Source: Jutongia huaianensis
GTDB taxonomy: Bacteria; Bacillota; Clostridia; Lachnospirales; Lachnospiraceae
DNA length: 52,023 bases
Assembly: GCF_014384985.1 (NCBI RefSeq)
Contig: NZ_JACRSX010000021.1
Coordinates: 1 to 52,023, forward strand
Reading direction: 5' to 3'
The position numbers and the translations under genes were made by a program. The notes under the pieces were generated by a model. That model searched no databases. It was not told where the DNA came from and worked only from the letters and a program-made list of their open reading frames with translations. Shown piece by piece: positions 41,187 to 48,707 of this stretch; positions within the stretch are counted from its first letter, which is position 1; each line of letters starts with the position of its first letter.

Positions 41187-41717
41187 TTATTTATCTTTCA
41201 AGTGGTCTTTGAATGCTTCCACGAGAGCGTCACTTAATTCCTGTGATGGAACTTTTGCCCAACGCTGTGTGGTGTCGAACTCTGGATAATGGTAACGCCA
41301 GTTATCGTATTCTTCTCTGTTGATTTCTTCGGAAGATAGCTTGTCTGCCTGTTCTTTCCAAGCATACAGCATTTTGAGGAGTTCATATGCTTCTCTGCCT
41401 TTGTCCTTGTTGACCTTTAAGCATACCTCTCCGTCTGCTTCACTGACAGTAAGACCGTAAATATCTTCAAGGGTAAACAGAGTGTGCATAAGACCGATAT
41501 AGCTGTCTATGTCAGGAACATCAAGAGCCTGTGGAGAAACATCAAGCACCTGTGCCAATGCATTTGTAAGGTCTGCTTTCGGTTTGCGTGTACCAGTTTC
41601 GTACTGTGCCAAACGCACATCAGCACTCTTTTCTGGAAAACCGATTGCTGTACCGAGATACTTTTGTGTCATACCACGCATTAGTCTGAAAAAATGTATT
41701 CTTTCGCTGATAGCCAT
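41187..41717 (-). CDS. Xre-family repressor of an integrative element
   Basis: The 176-residue protein has an N-terminal Cro/CI helix-turn-helix (MTQKYLGTAIGF...VRLAQYETGTRKPK, about residues 15-50) and a C-terminal domain rich in charged residues that is common in regulators of Clostridia conjugative elements. It probably represses its own promoter and the divergent excisionase-integrase promoter; both overlap a set of repeated motifs (next entries). ATG 41717 has AAAGGAGCG upstream. The gene is intact although the downstream element genes are broken. Confidence 0.88.
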   Translation of the reverse strand: MAISERIHFFRLMRGMTQKYLGTAIGFPEKSADVRLAQYETGTRKPKADLTNALAQVLDVSPQALDVPDIDSYIGLMHTLFTLEDIYGLTVSEADGEVCLKVNKDKGREAYELLKMLYAWKEQADKLSSEEINREEYDNWRYHYPEFDTTQRWAKVPSQELSDALVEAFKDHLKDK

Positions 41718-41749
41718 AATGATACGCTCCTTTTATATTTAGTGAAATA

Positions 41750-41779
41750 AGTATAGCAGAAATGTTTAGTGGAAGTCAA
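41750..41779 (-). promoter_or_regulatory. promoter of the Xre repressor
   Basis: On the minus strand, TTGACT (41779-41774), an 18-base spacer and TATACT (41755-41750). The second repeat lies inside the spacer. Confidence 0.7.
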
Positions 41780-41822
41780 GAAAAACCGAAACAAAAATGT
41801 TTAATATTTTCTTTGCAACCAC

Positions 41823-41851
41823 TTGACAATAGCAAATATGTTTAGTAAAAT
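41823..41851 (+). promoter_or_regulatory. rightward promoter of the element
   Basis: TTGACA at 41823-41828, a 17-base spacer and TAAAAT at 41846-41851. The fourth repeat overlaps the -10 box. Confidence 0.8.
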
Positions 41852-41885
41852 AAATTACGAATTAAACAAATATGCTTAATGCGAC

Positions 41886-42165
41886 AACTGAATGACCGTC
41901 CGAAAAGCCAAACCGCCAAGACCTCGTCGGAGCAAGTTCCGTATCGTTCGCTTGTGTGCAAGCACAAAAGCTCATTCGCTGCACTGCTCCTCCTCTTCCC
42001 CAAAAGTCTCCGACTTTTCGGGAACCCCTATACGAGCGAGCGCCTGATGTACTGCGGTGCATTGGGACAGCACAGCGCCTGCCGACAAGCAGGAGTGCCT
42101 GTTGGAACTTTAACACGGAGAAAGCGGCAAGCAAAAAATTATTTTAAGAAAGGAAGAAAAAGGAT
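41886..42165 (+). ncRNA. GC-richer leader with several hairpins, no convincing gene
   Basis: This 280-base stretch between the rightward promoter and the excisionase gene has a composition unlike its AT-rich flanks. Hairpins visible are GCTTG/CAAGC (41950-41963), AAAAGTC/GACTTTT with a three-base loop (42002-42018) and CCTGC/GCAGG (42078-42093). The open frame across it has Arg/Ser/Lys-rich low-quality sequence and no ribosome site. It may be a structured leader RNA; this is inference. Confidence 0.4.
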
Positions 42166-42354
42166 ATGGAAAACAGATTTATCCGAGCCGAAGATGTGGC
42201 TCAGGAACTAAACGTATCAAAACCTTATGCATATAAACTCATCAGACAATTAAATGAGGAATTGAAAGCAAAGGGCTTTATTACGATTGCAGGGCGTGTA
42301 AATCGCCAGTATTTTTACGAAAGGCTCTACGGAGCAGGAAAGGGGGAAATGTAA
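42166..42354 (+). CDS. small excisionase-like helix-turn-helix protein
   Basis: The 62-residue protein MENRFIRAEDVAQELNVSKP... has a winged-helix/excisionase fold pattern (AEDVAQELNVSKPYAYKLIR) and ends with RQYFYERLYG. Such proteins are encoded directly before the integrase of Firmicutes integrative elements, as here: its stop TAA is followed immediately by the next ATG. AAAGGAT precedes the start. Confidence 0.82.
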   Translation: MENRFIRAEDVAQELNVSKPYAYKLIRQLNEELKAKGFITIAGRVNRQYFYERLYGAGKGEM

Positions 42355-43893
42355 ATGCCGGTATTTAAGAATGAAGATAACGGTACTTGGTATGTGATGG
42401 CAAGGTATGTGAACTGGAAAGGGGAACGCAAGCAGAAATGCAAGCGTGGCTTTGCTACCAAACGAGAAGCACAGGAATGGGAAAGAATGTTCAAATTGCA
42501 GACTTCTTCAGACCTTGATATGAGTTTTGAAGCCTTTACGGAGCTTTATATCAATGATGTGAAGAATGTTTTTATTCAACAATTAGGGCGTGGCCTTAGA
42601 AAGGCACCACAGAAGGAATATGTTGTGATTCTTGATTTCATTGGAAATTATAAGAATAACTTTATGATTCCAATCGCATTATCCGGTGATCGTAGCTACA
42701 ACAAAGACAATATTCGCAGATACTTATTGGAAGGCGGAAGAGTGATTCCGGGAGCAAGTACGATTCACTTTGATGAGATTAGCAGAAAGCGTATTTTTGC
42801 AGCAGTGGATGGAGCGAACTTTAGTGATATAAAATTGATTAAGGAGAATTACACAAATCTTAAAAATAAGCTGGGAAGAATTCCGAAATTAAAGGATTTT
42901 GACGATTATGGGGAAATGGATGTTCTTCGGATTTTTGATAATAATAGCCTGGGAAGCTACTATAAATTTTTGGAAAAATATGAGAAGGACTATACTGAGA
43001 GATTATCGCCGGAAGAGGAAAAGGTTATTGAATTTGTATCAAAAAAACTTGCCAATGGAAAGAGAATTCAGGAATTAAAACTTTTGGATCGAATGCTTGG
43101 ATATGCACATGAATTTTCGCTGTTTTCTGGACTACAGAAAGAATTGCATAAGAATTATGGCTTGCAGATAAGCCAGGAACAGAAAGATAATATTGTAAAT
43201 ATTATGACAAATCAATTTCCTGCCGGTGCAAGTAAAAAGACATACTCTGATTGCATTTTGCTTGAAAAGGACGATCAAAAAGGGACAGATTATCATGTGT
43301 CGAAGTCTTTTGAAGTAATGCTTGCGAACAAAGAGTTTTATGGTATTTTGAAGGAGCTGATTGATTTTGGGATTAGCCGATATGAACGTGATTTTTCCCA
43401 TACATATCGAGAAACAGATTTTGTCCTATATCAGAAATATACATATGAGGATGTATGTCGATTGCTGAACTGGGAAACGAATGAAGTTCCGTTAAATATT
43501 GGTGGATATAAGTTTGACAAAAAGACAAAGACATTTCCGGTATTTATCAATTACGATAAATCGGAGGATATCAGCGATACTACAAAATACGAGGATCATT
43601 TTATCAGCAGCAACCGTTTGATTGCAATATCAAAATCAGGTAGAAGTATTCAGTCGGAAGATGTTCAGAATTTTCTTCATGCTGAGGAAAGAGGGATACA
43701 GGTTCATTTGTTTGTTCGTAAAAATAAGGATGATAAGATTTCCAAGGAATTTTATTATCTGGGGTATATGCATGCCAGCGGGAATGTCAAGGAATTTGTT
43801 ATGCCAAATACAAGTAAAACGGCAGTAGAGATTGAGTGGCTTCTCGATGTTCCGGTTCGTGAAGATTTATATGAATATATTATAAATGAGTAG
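42355..43893 (+). CDS. chimeric ORF: integrase arm-binding N-terminus fused to DUF3427-type helicase C-terminus
   Basis: Residues 1 to about 70 (MPVFKNEDNGTWYVMARYV..., AFTELYINDVK) are the arm-DNA-binding start of a tyrosine integrase. From about residue 72 the sequence reads VFIQQLGRGLRK, superfamily 2 helicase motif VI, and continues with VVILDFIGNYKNN and a long region typical of DUF3427 proteins, to a natural end at 512. The catalytic core of the integrase and the first helicase motifs are missing. The junction is in frame near nucleotide 42565. The product has neither integrase active site nor Walker motifs, so it is presumably inactive for both. Confidence 0.85.
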   Translation: MPVFKNEDNGTWYVMARYVNWKGERKQKCKRGFATKREAQEWERMFKLQTSSDLDMSFEAFTELYINDVKNVFIQQLGRGLRKAPQKEYVVILDFIGNYKNNFMIPIALSGDRSYNKDNIRRYLLEGGRVIPGASTIHFDEISRKRIFAAVDGANFSDIKLIKENYTNLKNKLGRIPKLKDFDDYGEMDVLRIFDNNSLGSYYKFLEKYEKDYTERLSPEEEKVIEFVSKKLANGKRIQELKLLDRMLGYAHEFSLFSGLQKELHKNYGLQISQEQKDNIVNIMTNQFPAGASKKTYSDCILLEKDDQKGTDYHVSKSFEVMLANKEFYGILKELIDFGISRYERDFSHTYRETDFVLYQKYTYEDVCRLLNWETNEVPLNIGGYKFDKKTKTFPVFINYDKSEDISDTTKYEDHFISSNRLIAISKSGRSIQSEDVQNFLHAEERGIQVHLFVRKNKDDKISKEFYYLGYMHASGNVKEFVMPNTSKTAVEIEWLLDVPVREDLYEYIINE

Positions 43894-43950
43894 AAGTTAA
43901 TGGCAGTAGTTCAATACTAACTCATTTTTCGGAAAGGTAAGGTGAATTAG

Positions 43951-44376
43951 ATGAAAATAATAAGAGTAGTAGCGGCCGTTATCAAGGCTGAAAATAAACA
44001 GGGACAACCAATCATTTTTGCGACTCAGAGAGGATATGGAGAATTTAAAGGAGGCTGGGAATTCCCCGGTGGAAAAATTGAGCCGGGAGAAACGCCGCAA
44101 GAGGCACTCAAACGAGAAATACAGGAAGAACTTGATACCAAAATCAAAGTGGGAAGTCTTATTGATACGATAGAATATGATTATCCTACGTTCCATTTGT
44201 CGATGGATTGTTTTTTGGCAGAAATTGAGTCGGGGAACTTGGTGTTGAAAGAGCATGAGGCGGCAAGATGGCTGACAAGAGAAGAATTGGATTCTGTTGA
44301 TTGGCTGCCTGCGGATGTGCTGTTGATTGATACATTGAAGCAAAGTAAATTTATAACTCCAGAAAAGGAAATGTGA
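43951..44376 (+). CDS. Nudix hydrolase (MutT-like, 8-oxo-dGTPase type)
   Basis: The 141-residue protein has a complete Nudix box, [20 protein letters not shown] followed by EL. It would hydrolyse nucleoside diphosphate linkages, perhaps oxidised dNTPs. Upstream [19 protein letters not shown] fits the MutT group. It follows the DUF3427 helicase part by 57 bases. As both may have entered together, it could have been a partner gene of that helicase; this is inference. AAGGTGAATTAG precedes the ATG. Confidence 0.9.
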   Translation: MKIIRVVAAVIKAENKQGQPIIFATQRGYGEFKGGWEFPGGKIEPGETPQEALKREIQEELDTKIKVGSLIDTIEYDYPTFHLSMDCFLAEIESGNLVLKEHEAARWLTREELDSVDWLPADVLLIDTLKQSKFITPEKEM

Positions 44377-44377
44377 T

Positions 44378-46072
44378 ATGAGAAAAAAATTAAGTGTATT
44401 ATTTTTGATTTTAATGTTAATTATGAACCAAGCTGCTCCAATGGGCATTAAGGCGGCGGATGCAGCAGATGAAGTTAAGGTTTATGTGGAAAATGGAGAA
44501 GGCAGTCTTACGGAAGGTGACGGAACCGCCCAAAGACCGTATCAAAATATACGTACGGCCTTGAAGCAGATTCAGACGGGACAGACACTTGTACTTGTGG
44601 GTGAAGTCTCCTACACCAAATACGAGACGTACGAAGACGAATCTCCGAAACCATTATTTATTGATAAAGATATCACGATTGTTGGTTCAGATACGTCAGC
44701 AGGTTTGAAAATACGCAGTATGATTCAGCTGGGAGCGGACGTTACGTTTCGTGATATGTGGCTGCAAATGGTGCCGCAGGCAGGAAATGCACGTGGGACA
44801 ACAATTTATGCGGCGGGACATACGCTGGTGTTGGATGCGGTAGATACGAGAGTAGGAACCAGTACATTGCAGGACGATGTGAGGCCATTGATCAGCGGTG
44901 GCGCGTACCAGGGAGAGGAAGGAAAGATGGGAAGCCACACAACGATTAAAGTGGTCAATCCCATATCCCAGACTAAGATAGCTGCAATTTATGCAGGAGA
45001 TTATTATCGCGATTCCGAACAAGACAAAGTGGATATAGAACTGGATTCCAAATTGGTAGACACGGAGATTCATGCAGCGGGTGCCGATGGTCATACATTG
45101 ACAGGAAATGTAAATGTTACACTGGGAAAGGATAGTAATGTAACGGATTTTGACAAGACGGATCTGATAGGTGAGTTGAATGTTAATGTGAAAGCGGGGG
45201 CTCATATTGATACCCTGTCATTTTCCGGTATCAATAATCTCACGATGGCAGAAAAGTCGCGGATCACGCTTCCTAAGGAGGCGGATTTTAACGTAAATAA
45301 CGTCTTTTGCGAGAAAAATGCGGTGCTTGATCTCAGACAAATGTCAACGAATCCGAGTGTTGCAAACAATTTTACCGGTGTAACGGTAGTCGGCGAGGAT
45401 CAAACATGTGGCTCCGTTTTGGTTGGAAATGATACTACACTTGAGATAAAAGGAGAAGTCTATGGTCTAACAAAATTAAACGTAAATGGCTCAGAATATA
45501 TGGCGAGATTTGTGGAGAATCATTGTTACATACAGGCAAAGGCCTCTTCGAGTGGGAATTTTACAATTGAGGGCACGCAGTATACAAATTTTCAATTAAA
45601 TAAAAAGAAAACCGAAGAAATATATTCCTGGATTATTGGAAAACTGGAAAATGAGGACGCAGATGACTTTTATTGGATTGGAGATGCAGATAAAAAATCT
45701 GTGATCAGTCAGCAGGGAAAAGAATATTATTATCCGGTTGAATTTAAAAAGGCAGATGGTACGGTTTATAAGCCAACGTTTGAGGAACTTTTTTATGATT
45801 ACGATTTGGCATTGACGAAGGAAAACGGGGAAGCGGTTGATTTAGAGGAAGCGGCTTTCTGCAGTTGGGATGAGGAGTGTATTAACGAGGGGCAAAGCCA
45901 ATATAATCAGGTGATGGTATGTATATACGACTGGGAGAACTGTAAGGGTGAACTGACATTGACGCTGACCCATTCGAAAACCGGCAAGAGTATCCCGATG
46001 GGAAACGGGGAATTATATGCCGCCGGCGGAATCGTTGATCTTGCTCAGCGATATTTATGGGATCAGTATTAA
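44378..46072 (+). CDS. secreted beta-helix-like protein with aberrant C-terminus
   Basis: The 564-residue product has a clear signal peptide (MRKKLSVLFLILMLIMNQ..., cut near IKAADA). A region with GDGTAQRPYQNIRTALKQIQ, the usual start of pectate-lyase-like right-handed beta-helices, follows. No cell-wall anchor is present. The last 20-30 residues (from about KTGKSIPM onward) are out-of-frame translation of a Xre-regulator sequence, so the original 3' end is lost. The ATG at 44378 follows AAAGGAAATGTGAT. It lies one base after the Nudix stop. Confidence 0.75.
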   Translation: MRKKLSVLFLILMLIMNQAAPMGIKAADAADEVKVYVENGEGSLTEGDGTAQRPYQNIRTALKQIQTGQTLVLVGEVSYTKYETYEDESPKPLFIDKDITIVGSDTSAGLKIRSMIQLGADVTFRDMWLQMVPQAGNARGTTIYAAGHTLVLDAVDTRVGTSTLQDDVRPLISGGAYQGEEGKMGSHTTIKVVNPISQTKIAAIYAGDYYRDSEQDKVDIELDSKLVDTEIHAAGADGHTLTGNVNVTLGKDSNVTDFDKTDLIGELNVNVKAGAHIDTLSFSGINNLTMAEKSRITLPKEADFNVNNVFCEKNAVLDLRQMSTNPSVANNFTGVTVVGEDQTCGSVLVGNDTTLEIKGEVYGLTKLNVNGSEYMARFVENHCYIQAKASSSGNFTIEGTQYTNFQLNKKKTEEIYSWIIGKLENEDADDFYWIGDADKKSVISQQGKEYYYPVEFKKADGTVYKPTFEELFYDYDLALTKENGEAVDLEEAAFCSWDEECINEGQSQYNQVMVCIYDWENCKGELTLTLTHSKTGKSIPMGNGELYAAGGIVDLAQRYLWDQY

Positions 46073-46361
46073 TGAAATTTTGGCCGGAAAGCGCGTGGAA
46101 ATGGATGAGCTCAAGGAAGTGGCAGATGAGAATATGACGAAAGTGCTTGGGGAGTTGGAGGGTGACTACAAGAAATTCGAAAAGAGAATGATCGTTATCC
46201 TGATCATTAATGCCATATTGGCGATTTCGATCATTACATTGATGCCGTTGAAAAACGCAAAGGATGTTGCGATATTTGTTATGGTGCTTGCGATGGCGTT
46301 TTTGTCCAATGTGGTGAATATGGTTGCGGTTGGAGCGAAAAAGGAGAGTTTAGGAAAATAG
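45984..46361 (+). pseudogene. C-terminal fragment of a Xre-family regulator with membrane segments
   Basis: In the frame that includes 46017, the sequence reads ARVSRWETGNYMPPAESL then ILLSDIYGISINEILAGKR, the second half of a helix-turn-helix domain. Two membrane segments follow (MIVILIINAILAISIITL and the later AIFVMVLAMAFLSNVV). There is no start codon, helix 1 is missing and the region overlaps the secreted-protein frame. It is a remnant joined by deletion. Confidence 0.75.
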
Positions 46362-46383
46362 ACTCCGAAATAAAAAGCAGGTT

Positions 46384-46418
46384 CCCGGCTGATGTTTTAT
46401 CGGCCGGGATCCTTTATT
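46384..46418 (+). terminator. terminator after the regulator remnant
   Basis: CCCGGCTGAT pairs with ATCGGCCGGG (46384-46408, one G-T pair), followed by a moderately T-rich tail. Confidence 0.6.
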
Positions 46419-46422
46419 TGTT

Positions 46423-46476
46423 AGGGCATATGCCCTGTTTTGCGAGCAAATTTCTCAACAGAGAAATGAGCGAAGC
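46423..46476. repeat. double extragenic palindrome
   Basis: AGGGCATATGCCCT at 46423-46436 is a perfect palindrome. GCGAGCAAATTTCTC (46442-46456), four bases and GAGAAATGAGCGAAGC (46461-46476) form an imperfect second hairpin. It lies exactly where the severed signal-peptide gene meets the next sequence. Confidence 0.5.
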
Positions 46477-46486
46477 AAAAAAATAA

Positions 46487-46606
46487 ACCACCGGTTTCTG
46501 CTGCGCTTGCTGATTTTGTACCTGGTCCGCTTACGCTGAAACTGGTTACAATCATAGAAAAGCTTAAGCATGCGGCCAAAAGACCTTTAAGATTTTTATT
46601 TCTCAA
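46487..46606 (-). pseudogene. signal-peptide fragment of a truncated exported protein
   Basis: From TTG 46606, with GAGGAGGGAAAGAT upstream, 40 residues read MRNKNLKGLLAACLSFSMIV..., ending KSASAAETGG, a complete export signal. Then the frame runs into the palindromic repeat and stops at 46421. The mature protein is missing. On the minus strand, TTGTGT-N17-TATAGC lies at about 46670-46700 and may still drive it. Confidence 0.7.
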
Positions 46607-46951
46607 ATCTTTCCCTCCTCTTTTATTTTTTCATTGTAATATTTTTGTTCTCTTTTTTTGCGATTGTTTGCTATAGCATACTACTGTATTGAACACAAAC
46701 TCATGATGGGATTCAAGAAAATTATTGGTCATAATTACCAGTAAAAATAGAGCAAAATTGTAGTAGAAATTTCACATAGACAGAAAAAGCCCTGAAAAAT
46801 GGGGGAAAATAAGAAAAATGCAATCGCAATAAATGATTATTATCCATCGCAACATAATACTATAAATGTTCGTAAAATATAGTTTGGTGCTGCGATGGAT
46901 GTGATAATGCATGGGGAAAATGCAGATTATATAAAAGAGAAGTCTTTAAGA
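46607..46951. other. intergenic region between the severed exported-protein gene and galK
   Basis: About 345 AT-rich bases with no convincing gene. It holds the putative minus-strand promoter of the signal-peptide fragment. No clear terminator follows the galK stop. Confidence 0.5.
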
Positions 46952-48232
46952 TTACAACACCTTTATTCCGCCGTATTTGCGGATCATCAAAACGCTGCAG
47001 GCATCTTTGCCAAACAGGTCATCCATTGCCTGTTTATATTCTGTGACAGCATCCTTTTGAACAAATGCCTGAATGGTTCCGGCAAAACCGCCGCCATGGA
47101 CACGGCAGACGCCGCGGTTTTCGAGAACTGTCTCGCTGACGGCGAGTGCCAGAGATATATTCTGTGTCTGGACATCCTGACCGGAGTAAATGTTTTGCAG
47201 ATATTTGAAGGAAGAATCTCCGGATGCGGCAACGGTCTGAAGGAATGCAGAGATATCTTCCCGGTTTAATGCAGCGACTTCCTGACGGACACGTTCATTC
47301 TCGCAGAAGAAATGAATGGCGCGAAGGACACTTCGGTCGGAGGTGGCTTTGCGCACTTCCGGAAGCTTTCGGAAGAATTCATTTGCAGGGACATCCCGGA
47401 GCACTTCTTTACCCAAATACGCAGCCACTGATTTCATTTCGGCAGGAATTGCCGCATAATCCGGGGTAAGATCTGCGTGGGACCCTTTGGTATCGGTAAT
47501 GCACAGGCTGTAACCGTGCTTCGCCATATCAAATGTCACCTTTTCCACGACGGGCTTCGCCGGATCAGCAAAATCAATATGGACAAGACTTCCCACGGAG
47601 CAGGCCATCTGGTCCATCAGACCACAGGGTTTGCCGAAATAGACATTCTCTGCATATTGTCCCATCATAGCAATCTCGATCGGAGAAATCTTCATCTCGT
47701 TGTAGAGGCCGGACAGGATCGTACCGATAATTGTTTCAAAGGCGGCAGAGGAAGAAAGACCTGCGCCGATCAGAACGTCACTGGTAATGTAAGTCTGAAA
47801 ACCGCCAATCCGGTATCCTCTTTCCTGTGCGGAGACAAGAACCCCTTTGATCAGAGCGCGTGTGGATCCCTTTTCGGATTCCTGCAGGGAAAGGTTGCCA
47901 AGATCTATGGTGATCAGTTCGTAGCTGTCGGAGATAACCTTTACAACGGGTTCATCCAGAGGGGACACGACAGCAATGGCATCGTTATTGATGGAAGCAG
48001 CCAGAACCTCGCCATGCTGATGGTCCGTATGATTTCCTCCGATTTCGCTGCGGCCGGGTGCGCTGTAAATGGAAACACCGCCGGCGCCAAAAGCTGTTTC
48101 ATAGCATTCAATCGCTTTGATATAACGTGTGGTCTGGTAGTCGATACGGTTCGGATCTACATAAAGATCCGTTAAAATTGCCTGGTATTTTTCCTGACGG
48201 AGGTTTTCCTTGAGTGTAGTTGTGTGATTCAT
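46952..48232 (-). CDS. galK: galactokinase
   Basis: The 426-residue GHMP kinase phosphorylates galactose, the first step of the Leloir pathway. Motifs are the galactose signature GRSEIGGNHTDHQHG (about residues 60-74), the ATP-binding GAGLSSSAAFE and the C-terminal VHGGGFAGTIQAF. The start at 48232 matches the homology; a longer frame to 48292 lacks a ribosome site. No galT or galE is in the window. Confidence 0.95.
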   Translation of the reverse strand: MNHTTTLKENLRQEKYQAILTDLYVDPNRIDYQTTRYIKAIECYETAFGAGGVSIYSAPGRSEIGGNHTDHQHGEVLAASINNDAIAVVSPLDEPVVKVISDSYELITIDLGNLSLQESEKGSTRALIKGVLVSAQERGYRIGGFQTYITSDVLIGAGLSSSAAFETIIGTILSGLYNEMKISPIEIAMMGQYAENVYFGKPCGLMDQMACSVGSLVHIDFADPAKPVVEKVTFDMAKHGYSLCITDTKGSHADLTPDYAAIPAEMKSVAAYLGKEVLRDVPANEFFRKLPEVRKATSDRSVLRAIHFFCENERVRQEVAALNREDISAFLQTVAASGDSSFKYLQNIYSGQDVQTQNISLALAVSETVLENRGVCRVHGGGFAGTIQAFVQKDAVTEYKQAMDDLFGKDACSVLMIRKYGGIKVL

Positions 48233-48396
48233 AATGTGTAGACATTCCTTTCCGGGTTTGCTGTTTCTGATCGCAGATATAAAGTGCAGCAAATTCCTAT
48301 ATAGTTAATTATGTGAAGCGGATGAGCCGTTTTATCGTACAGATATGATTCGCTTTTTAAGATGCTTTTTACTGTGTAAAAGTGGAATATACCAAC

Positions 48397-48414
48397 AGCG
48401 CAATCGGGTGCGCT
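48397..48414. promoter_or_regulatory. palindrome in the galK leader, possible operator
   Basis: AGCGCA (48397-48402) and TGCGCT (48409-48414) around ATCGGG. On the minus strand it contains CCGATTGCGC, close to the TTGCGCAA operators at lacI and the transporter (the transporter copy reads CCGATTGCGCAA). It lies just past the predicted galK transcript start. Confidence 0.5.
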
Positions 48415-48426
48415 ATACCTGCATAC

Positions 48427-48455
48427 ATCATAAGATATCTCTGCCGGGATGTCAA
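48427..48455 (-). promoter_or_regulatory. promoter for galK
   Basis: On the minus strand, TTGACA (48455-48450), a 17-base spacer and TATGAT (48432-48427). The leader to the galK start is about 190 bases. The rest of the 48233-48707 galK-lacI gap holds no gene. Confidence 0.8.
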
Positions 48456-48620
48456 TATATGAATTTATAACCGCATATATGTTAAATAAACAGATGTTAA
48501 ATGATCAGAAGTATTAAATAACCGCATAGGAAGAAAGGTTTTTAGCTTAGAGGGCGCACATAGATATTTTGAAGGGATGTACCAAAAAATAAACCTTTTA
48601 TAAACTTTCCAAAAACCTGA

Positions 48621-48669
48621 TTGACAAATTGCGCAACAGCTGATAACCTAATGTTAAAAGATTGCGCAA
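48621..48669 (+). promoter_or_regulatory. lacI-family gene promoter with two TTGCGCAA operators
   Basis: TTGACA at 48621-48626, a 17-base spacer and TAACCT at 48644-48649. One TTGCGCAA lies at 48629-48636 inside the spacer, the other at 48662-48669 just past the predicted start point. Both are CG-centred palindromes typical of LacI-family operators, so autoregulation is likely. Confidence 0.75.
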
Positions 48670-48707
48670 CAAGAGTGCAACACCTTTTGAAGGAGGAGGG
48701 AAGGAAG

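Larger units (their letters stand above)
41735..41885. promoter_or_regulatory. array of five direct repeats, candidate operators of the Xre repressor
   Basis: Related motifs with core TGTTTAGTGAAAT occur at 41735-41748 (ATATTTAGTGAAAT), 41761-41776 (AATGTTTAGTGGAAGT), 41797-41810 (ATGTTTAATATTTT), 41836-41851 (ATATGTTTAGTAAAAT) and 41871-41885 (TATGCTTAATGCGAC). Spacing is about 26-39 bases, all in the same orientation. They overlap both divergent promoters. Confidence 0.65.

Noticed and set aside
41879..42211. 110-residue plus frame before the excisionase gene
   Set aside because: No ribosome site, atypical composition and overlap with the true excisionase start; better read as untranslated leader.
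47477..48175. 232-residue plus-strand frame in galK
   Set aside because: Antisense shadow of galactokinase, which has all its motifs on the minus strand.
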